From Nitrospirota bacterium (GTDB taxonomy: Bacteria; Nitrospirota; Nitrospiria; Nitrospirales; NS-4), in NCBI GenBank assembly GCA_004298335.1, contig SCTG01000163.1, positions 1 through 32,652 on the forward strand: 32,652 nt of DNA, in the 5' to 3' direction. Every line of letters begins with the position of its first letter. The stretch's first letter is position 1. Below the pieces are notes generated by a model that saw only the letters and a program-made list of their open reading frames with translations, did no database searches and was not told the DNA's origin. Below are positions 25,925 to 32,652 of the stretch, one piece after another. A program made the position numbers and the translations under genes.

Positions 25925-26578
25925 ATGTTTACCGGCATCATTGAAGAGATGGGGGTCGTCAAGGCGGCGGGCAGGACGCTGCAGGGCGGCGGCGTCACGA
26001 TTCTCGCCAAGACCGTGCTGGACGGCCTCAAGGTCGGCGACAGCGTCACCGTGAACGGCGTCTGCCTGACCGTGGTCGAGTGCGACGGCGCGGAGATGAG
26101 GGCGGACATCTCGCCCGAAACGCTGAAGGTCACGACCCTCGGCGCCTTGAAGGCCGGCGATCCCGTCAATCTCGAGCGGGCCATGCGGCTCGGCGACCGC
26201 CTGGGCGGGCACCTCGTCACCGGCCATGTGGACGGCGTCGGCACCATCCGGTCCCGCGTCCAGGATGCCGACGCGATCCAGATCGTGATCGAGGCCGCGC
26301 ACGACGTCCTGCGCTACTGCGTGCCCAAGGGCTCGGTCACGGTGGACGGGATCAGCCTGACCGTGAACGACGTGACGGAGCGCGGATTTCGCGTCACCGT
26401 CATCCCTTACACGGCGAAGGTGACGACGCTCGGGATCAAGCAGATGGGCGACACAGTGAATCTCGAGACCGACCTCATCGGCCGGTACGTCGAACGCCTC
26501 TTTCCAGGCTTGCAGGCGGGAGGCCCGCCCGACGTCAAGATCGACCGGGACTACCTGCAGAAGCGCGGACTGATTTAA
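25925..26578 (+). CDS. ribE: Riboflavin synthase, alpha subunit type
   Basis: A 217-residue protein beginning MFTGIIEEMG, the classical start of the family, with two lumazine-binding half domains (about residues 1-97 and 98-200). The second half carries KGSVTVDGISLTVNDV and the first VNGVCLTVVECDG, the paired ligand-binding blocks. It dismutates two molecules of 6,7-dimethyl-8-ribityllumazine to riboflavin. It has its own promoter and a GGAGG site close to the ATG, but it follows ribD and the carrier, so readthrough is also expected. The next genes for the pathway (ribBA, ribH) are not in the window; instead a glycosylation locus begins 11 bases after the stop. Confidence 0.96.
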   Translation: MFTGIIEEMGVVKAAGRTLQGGGVTILAKTVLDGLKVGDSVTVNGVCLTVVECDGAEMRADISPETLKVTTLGALKAGDPVNLERAMRLGDRLGGHLVTGHVDGVGTIRSRVQDADAIQIVIEAAHDVLRYCVPKGSVTVDGISLTVNDVTERGFRVTVIPYTAKVTTLGIKQMGDTVNLETDLIGRYVERLFPGLQAGGPPDVKIDRDYLQKRGLI

Positions 26579-26589
26579 ACGTCCTCTCC

Positions 26590-28452
26590 ATGGCGTCGAT
26601 AGCGGAATCCCTCACCATCGCCCTGCAGCATCACCAGGCCGGGCGCCTGCCGGAAGCGGAGGCGCTCTACCGGCAGATCCTGCAGGCTCAGCCCCAACAC
26701 CCGGACGCGCTGCACCTGCTGGGCGTCATCGCGCACCAGAGGGGACAGCATGAAGCCGCCGTCGATCTTATTGGCAAAGCACTTACCCTGAGTCCTCAGC
26801 GCGCTGATTTTCACAACAACATCGGGCAAGCCTATCGCGCTCTTGGCCGATTTGACGATGCGCTCTCCAGCTACGGTCGGGCGCTAGCCCTTCAGCCTGT
26901 GTTTCCCGAGGCGTACTATAACCTGGGCAACGCGCTGTCTGATCTGGGGAGGATACAGGAAGCCGCAACATGTTTCTGGCAGGCGCTGGCGCTCAAGCCG
27001 GATTACACTGAAGCGCATAATAATCTGGGGGTTGTCCTGGGCCATGATTGCAAGTTCCAGGAGGCGGAGGCGAGTTTCCGGCGGGCCCTGGCGATCAAGC
27101 CCGACTCCTCCGAGGCGTGCAACAATCTTGCGGGCACATTCAAGGACCAGGGGAAAATCCATGAGGCGATGGAATGGTACAAGCAGGCGCTGGCGATCAA
27201 CCCTGGCAATGCCACCGCGCACTCGAACCTCCTTCTAGCCATGAGCTATGATCCTGCCGTCGACTCGAAGACGATGGCCCGTGAACATCGGCGATGGAAC
27301 GAGAGACATGTGCGTGCGTTGTCCTCTCAGCGCCCGCGGTTTGCCAACCGTCGTGATCCCGAACGGCAATTGCGCGTCGGGTACGTGTCGGCTGATTTTC
27401 ACAGCCACCCGATCGGGCATTGGATGGTGCCACTACTTGCACACCATAACCGTGCCGGCTTTGAAATCTACGCGTATTCCGCTGGCGTCAAGGTCGATCA
27501 GGTGACGTGCTGTTTGCAGGCGTCAACCGATGTCTGGCGCCGCATCGCTGGCATGAGCGACGAGGCTGTGGCCGACATGATCCGCGCCGACCGGATTGAT
27601 ATCCTTGTCGATCTGTCTGGCCATACGGCAGGCACCCGCCTTCTCGTGTTTGCTCGTAAGCCGGTTCCGGTGCAGGTGACGTATCTTGGCTCCTGGTCCA
27701 CGACGGGGCTGTCCACGATGGACTACAAACTGACGGATCGGTTTCTAACGCCGCCCCGCGGGAGTGAATGGTTTTCGGAAAAATTGGTGCGGCTGCCGGG
27801 CGGCTTCGTATGTTACCAGCCGCCTCACAATGCTCCGCCTGTTACGCCGCCGCCGTCGTCCGCGACGGGGCGTGTGACGTTCGGCTCCTTTAATAATGTC
27901 GCGAAGCTCACGCTGCCGGTCGTGGCGCTGTGGGCGGAGATTCTTTGCGGAGTGCCAGAGGCGATCTTGCTGCTGAAAGATCGGACATTGGTCGATCCGA
28001 GACAACAGGACCGCTGTCGTGGGTTATTTGAGGCTCGCGGAGTCGAAGCGCGACGGCTCGAGCTTCTTCCCGCAACACCGTTTCCCGATCATCTGAAGGA
28101 ATACGGCCGCATCGACATTGCTCTCGATCCCTTTCCTTACAATGGTTGCTACACGAGCTGCGAAGCCCTGTGGATGGGAGTGCCGGTTATCACCCTGGCC
28201 GGCTGTATGACGTACGGTCGCTACGGTGTTTCGCTCCTGTCCACGCTCGGGTACTCCCAGTTGATCGCGGACACACCGAAGGCCTATCTCAAAATCGCGG
28301 TGGGGTTGGCAAAGAAGTGCAAGGACCTGGCAGCGTTGCGCGCCGAGCTGCGCCCGCGCATGGCCGCCTCGGCTCTCTGCGATGCCAAGGCTTTTGCGCA
28401 GGGGGTGGAACAGGCCTACCGGTCCATGTGGCGACGGTGGTGCGGGAAGTAA
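26590..28452 (+). CDS. TPR protein with GT41 (O-GlcNAc transferase/SPINDLY-like) domain, copy 1
   Basis: A 620-residue protein from ATG 26590. About six tetratricopeptide repeats occupy residues 5-225. The GT41 domain then begins at RQLRVGYVSADFHSHPIGH, with H273 at the position of the conserved active-site histidine. It continues with ILVDLSGHTAGTRLLVFARKP and DIALDPFPYNGCYTSCEALWMGVPVITLAG. Such proteins transfer a sugar from a nucleotide sugar to serine/threonine of protein targets, with the TPR part recruiting the target. The donor (UDP-GlcNAc or another) cannot be read from sequence. It starts 11 bases after ribE and is followed directly by copy 2, whose first codons repeat its N-terminal DNA. 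GC content is lower than in the upstream genes. Confidence 0.85.
   Translation: MASIAESLTIALQHHQAGRLPEAEALYRQILQAQPQHPDALHLLGVIAHQRGQHEAAVDLIGKALTLSPQRADFHNNIGQAYRALGRFDDALSSYGRALALQPVFPEAYYNLGNALSDLGRIQEAATCFWQALALKPDYTEAHNNLGVVLGHDCKFQEAEASFRRALAIKPDSSEACNNLAGTFKDQGKIHEAMEWYKQALAINPGNATAHSNLLLAMSYDPAVDSKTMAREHRRWNERHVRALSSQRPRFANRRDPERQLRVGYVSADFHSHPIGHWMVPLLAHHNRAGFEIYAYSAGVKVDQVTCCLQASTDVWRRIAGMSDEAVADMIRADRIDILVDLSGHTAGTRLLVFARKPVPVQVTYLGSWSTTGLSTMDYKLTDRFLTPPRGSEWFSEKLVRLPGGFVCYQPPHNAPPVTPPPSSATGRVTFGSFNNVAKLTLPVVALWAEILCGVPEAILLLKDRTLVDPRQQDRCRGLFEARGVEARRLELLPATPFPDHLKEYGRIDIALDPFPYNGCYTSCEALWMGVPVITLAGCMTYGRYGVSLLSTLGYSQLIADTPKAYLKIAVGLAKKCKDLAALRAELRPRMAASALCDAKAFAQGVEQAYRSMWRRWCGK
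26635..26682 (+). repeat. 48-base direct repeat, copy in GT41 gene 1
   Basis: This stretch, coding for QAGRLPEAEALYRQIL, is identical base for base to 28504-28551 in the next gene. It lies at the start of the first TPR of each gene, pointing to recent duplication or gene conversion between the neighbours. Confidence 0.9.
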
Positions 28453-30630
28453 ATGCACATGGCGACGATCCCTGAGACACTTAGCATTGCCATCCAGCAC
28501 CATCAGGCCGGGCGCCTGCCGGAAGCGGAGGCGCTCTACCGGCAGATCCTGGAGACCAGCCCGAATCATCCGGACGCGCTTCATCTTTTGGGTGTGCTTG
28601 CTCACCAGGTCGGCAGGCACGACGTCGCTGTCAGTTGCATTGGTCAGGCGATTGCATTGAACCCGACGTGCCCGGAATACCAGAACAATCTTGGCGAGGT
28701 CTATCGGGCTCAAGGCAAACTGGAGGAGGCGGCGGCGCATTACCGGCAGGCACTGGTCCTCAAGCCGGCGTATGCAGAAGCCTGTTTCAACCTGGCTCTG
28801 GCGTTGCAGCAGGAGGGGCGCTTGGAGGAGGCGGCGGCGCATTACCGGCAGGCGCTGGCCCTCAAGCCGACGTATGCGGAGGCCTACTTCAACTTGGCCC
28901 TGGCGCTACAGCAGCAAGGAAAATTGGCGGAGGCGGCCGAGCACTATCGGCAGGTCGTGTCGTTCCAGCCGGCCAATGCGGAGGCCTACAATAATCTGGG
29001 CGGCGTGCTCCTGAAGCTGGGACGGTTGGACGAATCGGTGGCCCAGTATCGGCGGGCGCTGGCGCTCAAGCCCGGGAGTGCCGGGTCGTACAGCAACCTG
29101 GGCGTGGTGCTGCAGCAGCAGGGCCGGTTGGATGAAGCCGTTGACGCGTACCGGCAGGCCGTCGCGCTCCAGCCTGCCTATGCGCAGGCCTACAGCAACC
29201 TCGGAAATGCTTTGCGGGCTCAAGGCAGACTGAAGGAGGCGGTGGAGCAATTTCGGCGGGCGCTGGCGCTCGAGCCGGCCTACGCGGATGCCCACTCCAA
29301 TCTGGCTCTTGCATTGAAAGAGCAGGGCAATCTCCAGGAAGCGATGGCGAGTTACCGCCAGGCCCTCGCGATCATTCCGGACAACCCCGAAATCCATTCT
29401 CATTTGCTCTTCGATTTGAGCTATCTCCAGACCGCTCCTGAGACGATGGCCCAGGCGCATAGAGCATGGAATGATCGGCATGCCCACCGGGTGGCTCATG
29501 AGATGCGGCCGCATGCCAATCCGCCGGTCCTTGACCGCCGGCTACGCGTGGGATATGTCTCGGCTGATTTTCATGCCCACCCGGTCGGCCATTTCGTAGA
29601 ACCACTGATCTCTGCGCATAACCGCACCGACGTTGAAGTGTTCTGCTATGCGTCCGGCGGCGCTTCAGATGAGACCACAGGCCGCTTGCGTAAGGCCAGC
29701 AATGTGTGGCGCCAGATCACAGGCATGGACGACCGGACAGTCGCCGAACTCATTCGCGCCGACGGGATTGATATCCTTGTGGATCTGTCAGGCCACACGT
29801 CGGGCAATCGCCTGCTGGTCTTTGCCAGGAAGCCGGCACCGGTCCAGGTCACGTATTTGGGATCACTGACGACGACCGGGCTGACGACGATCGACTGCCG
29901 ACTGACGGATCGTTTTCTGTCGCCGCCCTCCGGCTCGGAGTGGTTTTCCGAAGAGTTGATCCGTCTGCCGGGATGCTTCGTCTGCTACCGGCCGCCGGAG
30001 GAGGCGCCGCTGGTGACCCCTCTTCCGGCGTCTTCCAGAGGGGAAATCACGTTCGGGTCCTTCAATAACATGAGAAAAGTGACGTCTGAGGTGGTCGCCC
30101 TCTGGTGCCGTATATTGCAAGCGGTTCCCCGGTCACGGCTTGTCTTAAAGGACCGGACGCTGGCGGATCTGGCGCAGCAGGCTCGTTGCCGTGGACTCTT
30201 CACGGAACACGGCGTTGCGGCGGACCGGGTGGAGCTTCTACCCCGAACATCTTTGGCCGAATACCTGGTCGAGTACGGACGTATGGACATCGGGCTCGAT
30301 CCGTTTCCATACAATGGATGCACGACGACCTGTGATGCCATGTGGATGGGAGTGCCGGTCGTGACACTGGCCGGCGCCATGTCCTGCGGCCGGTTCGGCG
30401 TCTCGCTGCTCTCCAATCTCGGCTTGACGCATCTCATCGCGTCGACGCCGGACGTCTACGTCAAGATCGCGGTGGAGCTGGCCCAAAAGCGCAAGATGCT
30501 GGCGGCGCTGCGCGCTGAGCTGCGGCCGCGCATGGCCGCTTCCACCCTCTGCGACGCCAGAACCTTCGCGCATGGGGTCGAACAGGCGTACCGGCGCGCG
30601 TGGAAGCGATGGTGCCGGACTCATCAGTAG
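28453..30630 (+). CDS. TPR protein with GT41 domain, copy 2
   Basis: A 725-residue protein whose ATG 28453 directly follows the stop of copy 1 (a second ATG is at 28459). About nine TPR units fill residues 5-325, with a 102-base period and near-identical DNA in successive units. The GT41 domain follows (LRVGYVSADFHAHPVGHF, DILVDLSGHTSGNRLLVFARKP, DIGLDPFPYNGCTTTCDAMWMGVPVVTL). Catalytic-region residues match copy 1. It likely acts on other acceptors, since the TPR region, which selects targets, is longer and different. The two proteins are very similar in the catalytic half, so an origin by tandem duplication is clear. A 43-base gap with no clear terminator separates it from the methyltransferase-like gene. 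Confidence 0.86.
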   Translation: MHMATIPETLSIAIQHHQAGRLPEAEALYRQILETSPNHPDALHLLGVLAHQVGRHDVAVSCIGQAIALNPTCPEYQNNLGEVYRAQGKLEEAAAHYRQALVLKPAYAEACFNLALALQQEGRLEEAAAHYRQALALKPTYAEAYFNLALALQQQGKLAEAAEHYRQVVSFQPANAEAYNNLGGVLLKLGRLDESVAQYRRALALKPGSAGSYSNLGVVLQQQGRLDEAVDAYRQAVALQPAYAQAYSNLGNALRAQGRLKEAVEQFRRALALEPAYADAHSNLALALKEQGNLQEAMASYRQALAIIPDNPEIHSHLLFDLSYLQTAPETMAQAHRAWNDRHAHRVAHEMRPHANPPVLDRRLRVGYVSADFHAHPVGHFVEPLISAHNRTDVEVFCYASGGASDETTGRLRKASNVWRQITGMDDRTVAELIRADGIDILVDLSGHTSGNRLLVFARKPAPVQVTYLGSLTTTGLTTIDCRLTDRFLSPPSGSEWFSEELIRLPGCFVCYRPPEEAPLVTPLPASSRGEITFGSFNNMRKVTSEVVALWCRILQAVPRSRLVLKDRTLADLAQQARCRGLFTEHGVAADRVELLPRTSLAEYLVEYGRMDIGLDPFPYNGCTTTCDAMWMGVPVVTLAGAMSCGRFGVSLLSNLGLTHLIASTPDVYVKIAVELAQKRKMLAALRAELRPRMAASTLCDARTFAHGVEQAYRRAWKRWCRTHQ
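28504..28551 (+). repeat. 48-base direct repeat, copy in GT41 gene 2
   Basis: Identical to 26635-26682. The distance between the copies (1869 bases) is close to the length of GT41 gene 1, so recombination between them would delete one gene's worth of DNA. Confidence 0.9.
28721..28853 (+). repeat. 102-base tandem units inside GT41 gene 2
   Basis: A 31-base stretch at 28721-28751 is repeated exactly at 28823-28853, a spacing of 102 bases or 34 codons, the length of one TPR. The DNA identity, not just protein similarity, suggests recent unit duplication. A related 20-base stretch (AAGCCGACGTATGCGGAGGC) occurs both here, near 28864, and in the third gene near 32175. Confidence 0.8.
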
Positions 30631-30673
30631 CTTGGGCGGCAGAGAGTGCGCCATTAATGAGAAGTAGGTGAAT

Positions 30674-31447
30674 ATGTCGTTGCTCATCGGGACAGGGCAA
30701 TTCATCATTCGCCATGTGATGAGCAAATTGCCGAAGCGGGGTAGTATGCTCGGCATTGCCCGAATGGGGATGAACTGGAGCATCGATGATGTCCTCAAGC
30801 ATCTCCGTGCGAACAATATTGAGTTCAATAAAAAAGCAGCTGATCGGCTCAGGGCGCAAAACCGCGCCTACACGTCGAAAGATTTCTTTGAGCTTCTGGG
30901 CTTCGAGGACTATCAGGATATAGACTTCGATTCCACTGAAGGCTGCACGATCATCCATGACATGAACCATCCCCTGCCCAAGAAATACGAAAATCGCTTC
31001 GACTTTGTGATAGAAAACGGCACTATCGAACATATCTTCGACATTAAAACCGCTGTGGGGAATATTGCGAAGGCGGTGAAAGTCGGCGGGCTGGTCTGTC
31101 ACGTGTCTCCCCTGGACGCCTTCAATCACGGTTTCTACAATTTCTCGATCAATTTCTTCAACGACTTCTATCGGGCAAACGGGTTTGAGAACAGGGAGTT
31201 CTTTCAATTGCGGTGGTCGGCGAATTGGGCGCAAGATCAAAACGTTCTGATCGATCCGTTGCCCTATACCCACGAAGAGTTTTACGTTCGTTCGGATGTG
31301 TATGCCTCGCCGTATAACAAATTGGGCATAGGCTTCATCGCGGTAAAGAAGCAACATTTCCCAGACACGGTTGTTCCGATACAGGCCGCGTATGACCAGA
31401 ATCTTCGTCTCCCCAGCGTGCTGAATCGACTGGAAAGACCGCGATGA
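30674..31447 (+). CDS. Methyltransferase-like protein of a glycan/glycosylation locus
   Basis: A 257-residue protein from ATG 30674 (a GTG at 30668 is possible). The middle, DFVIENGTIEHIFDIKTAVGNIAKAVKVGGLVCH split by short loops, resembles the post-I to motif III part of class I S-adenosylmethionine methyltransferases. HGFYNFSINFFNDFYRANGFE matches a family I recall from polysaccharide and LPS clusters. The glycine-rich motif I is weak: SMLGIARMG stands at the expected place, so cofactor binding is uncertain. The gene is much richer in AT (about 42-50% GC locally) than the genes before 26500, suggesting acquisition from elsewhere. Lying between two GT41 genes, it may modify the sugar or its carrier. 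The acceptor is unknown. Confidence 0.65.
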   Translation: MSLLIGTGQFIIRHVMSKLPKRGSMLGIARMGMNWSIDDVLKHLRANNIEFNKKAADRLRAQNRAYTSKDFFELLGFEDYQDIDFDSTEGCTIIHDMNHPLPKKYENRFDFVIENGTIEHIFDIKTAVGNIAKAVKVGGLVCHVSPLDAFNHGFYNFSINFFNDFYRANGFENREFFQLRWSANWAQDQNVLIDPLPYTHEEFYVRSDVYASPYNKLGIGFIAVKKQHFPDTVVPIQAAYDQNLRLPSVLNRLERPR

Positions 31448-31454
31448 AATTCCC

Positions 31455-32652
31455 ATGAGCAATATGAGTTCAATCCCTGAGGCATTATCCGCCGCCCTCC
31501 AACACCATCAGGCCGGCCGCCTGCAGGAAGCGGAAACCATCTATCAGCAGATCCTCCAAGTCCGGCCTGACCATCCCGATGCGCTCCACCTGTTTGGGAT
31601 GATTGCGCATCAAGTTGGCCGGCATCAGATTGCAGTTGATCGCATCAGTCAGGCAATCGAGCTGAATCCCAACGCAGCGGAGTTTCACAACAATATTGGT
31701 GAAGCTTATCGGGCGCTGGGCAAGAATCAGGAAGCGATGGTGAGTTACCAGCGAGCGCTGGCGCTCAAACCCGACTTCGCCGAGGCCCATTACAATCTGG
31801 GCATTCTGCTCAAAGGCCAGGGCAAGATGGATGAGGCGATTGGACGCTTCCATCAGGCCATGGCCGTCAACCCCAACTATGTCGAAGCGCTCAATAACCT
31901 CGGCAGCGCGCTTCTTGAGCGAGGCAAGGCGGAGGAGGCGGTGGCATGTTATCAGCGTGCGCTGACCATCAAGCCGGACTTCGTTTTTGCGCACAATAAC
32001 CTCGGGAATGTTCTCGAGAAGCAGGGCAGGGCGGCTGAGGCTATCGCCCACTTTCGGCAGGCTCTGGCGCTTCAGCCAACTAGTGCGGAAGTTTATAACA
32101 ACCTGGGGAATGCTCTGAAGTCGCAGGGCAAGCTGGAGGAGGCGAAGGTTTCATATCGGCAGGCGCTTGCATTGAAGCCGACGTATGCGGAGGCATGTAG
32201 TAATTTGGGGAATGTGCAGCGCGCGCAAGGTAATTGGGAGGAGGCAGTGGACTGCTACCGACGGGCGCTGACACTCAACCCTGCCTTTGCGGAAGCCCAC
32301 TATCATTTGAGTGTAGTGCTGGGAGAGCAGGGAAGGTTGGATGAGGCAGTGAAGCAGTGTGAGCGTGCCGTGTCTTTAAACCCAAATTTCGTTGAAGCGG
32401 AGAATCAGCTGATGTACCAATTGCAGCAACTCTGCGAGTGGAACCGATTCGACGAGCTTGTTGAGCGGCAGAGGCAACGGATACGGCACAGCCCTTCTTC
32501 GTTGATTGCCCCGTTTACCATGTTGTGCCTCCCAAGCTCTCCGTCCGAGCAGCTGGCCTGCGCCCGAAACTGGGTCGCCAACCGCCTGTCCCGGGTCGCC
32601 GCGCTTCGGGAGGGGATCGGCTTTCGCTTTACGAGGACACCGAAGTCGAGAC
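31455..32652 (+). CDS. TPR protein with probable GT41 domain, copy 3 (partial, cut by window end)
   Basis: The frame is open from ATG 31455 (ATG 31464 also possible) to the last base, 399 complete codons. It begins like the two other copies (SIPEALSAALQHHQAGRLQ) and holds about nine TPR units. The segment that follows, LCEWNRFDELVERQR near residues 322-336 and SPSSLIAPFTMLCLPSSP after it, is the linker typical of longer bacterial SPINDLY/OGT-like proteins before the catalytic domain. The catalytic domain itself is beyond the window. This copy has the extra linker that the first two lack, so it belongs to a different subgroup. It starts 7 bases after the methyltransferase-like gene, so the two are probably co-transcribed. 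Confidence 0.8.
   Translation, partial: MSNMSSIPEALSAALQHHQAGRLQEAETIYQQILQVRPDHPDALHLFGMIAHQVGRHQIAVDRISQAIELNPNAAEFHNNIGEAYRALGKNQEAMVSYQRALALKPDFAEAHYNLGILLKGQGKMDEAIGRFHQAMAVNPNYVEALNNLGSALLERGKAEEAVACYQRALTIKPDFVFAHNNLGNVLEKQGRAAEAIAHFRQALALQPTSAEVYNNLGNALKSQGKLEEAKVSYRQALALKPTYAEACSNLGNVQRAQGNWEEAVDCYRRALTLNPAFAEAHYHLSVVLGEQGRLDEAVKQCERAVSLNPNFVEAENQLMYQLQQLCEWNRFDELVERQRQRIRHSPSSLIAPFTMLCLPSSPSEQLACARNWVANRLSRVAALREGIGFRFTRTPKSR

Noticed and set aside
26080..26589. Upstream extension of GT41 copy 1 through ribE in another frame
   Set aside because: ribE is certain in this stretch; the extension has an arginine-rich low-complexity translation. Homology of the TPR gene begins at ATG 26590, as in its two paralogues.
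28721..29364. Regular 102-base repeats as a CRISPR or satellite array
   Set aside because: The period is 34 codons, in frame, and codes for TPR motifs; there are no constant repeats with unique spacers.

Overview
The window is about 65-68% GC over most of its length. It is densely packed with bacterial genes that often overlap by 1 or 4 bases, and GTG and TTG starts are common. It carries anaerobe/microaerophile-type iron-sulfur proteins, a long pyruvate phosphate dikinase, a single-chain transketolase of the 620-residue type, glyQ-glyS-ppdK linkage, and tandem TPR/O-GlcNAc-transferase-like genes. This mix fits a Nitrospirota (Nitrospira-like) chromosome best. That assignment is an inference from gene content, not a database match. 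I see no plasmid, phage, insertion sequence, tRNA, rRNA or CRISPR.

Layout. (1) 1-4344: a plus-strand operon with the tail of one DUF3365-like protein, a complete c-type-heme DUF3365-like protein, a DUF6754-type membrane protein and three further membrane proteins, all joined by 1-4 base overlaps. No function is known to me for this set, and it is the best candidate here for an undescribed system. (2) 4393-5661: a Memo-family (AmmeMemoRadiSam B-like) protein with replaced metal ligands. (3) 5796-7160 (minus): an ACS-type MFS carrier, divergent from a large AsmA/YhdP-like protein (7190-10483) that appears to have a leaderless mRNA. (4) 10506-15516: an M24 peptidase, then an SdhB-like, a FixX-like and an HdrB/SdhE-like protein (a redox module with no flavoprotein next to it), a cupin and an aldehyde dehydrogenase. 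(5) 15645-17510 (minus): transketolase, separated from the aldehyde dehydrogenase by a long foldback sequence. (6) 17669-23533: glyQ, glyS and ppdK; the dikinase has an unusual CxxC...CxxC insert. (7) 23540-26578: ribD, an MFS carrier and ribE. (8) 26590-32652: two complete TPR-GT41 proteins, an AT-richer methyltransferase-like gene and a third TPR-GT41 gene cut by the window end, probably a protein- or surface-glycosylation locus.

How the parts relate. Transketolase and ppdK are central-carbon genes. The SdhB/FixX/HdrB set looks like electron-transfer subunits for a succinate/fumarate- or heterodisulfide-type reaction. ribD and ribE give the deaminase/reductase and final steps of riboflavin synthesis, with a transporter between them. 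Promoter reading by eye gives a recurring housekeeping pattern, TTGAC(A/T/G)-17 bp-TAGG(C/G)T, in front of glyQ, tkt and ribE. Near-leaderless promoters precede the asmA, M24 and Memo genes. No stretch longer than about 160 bases lacks a gene.
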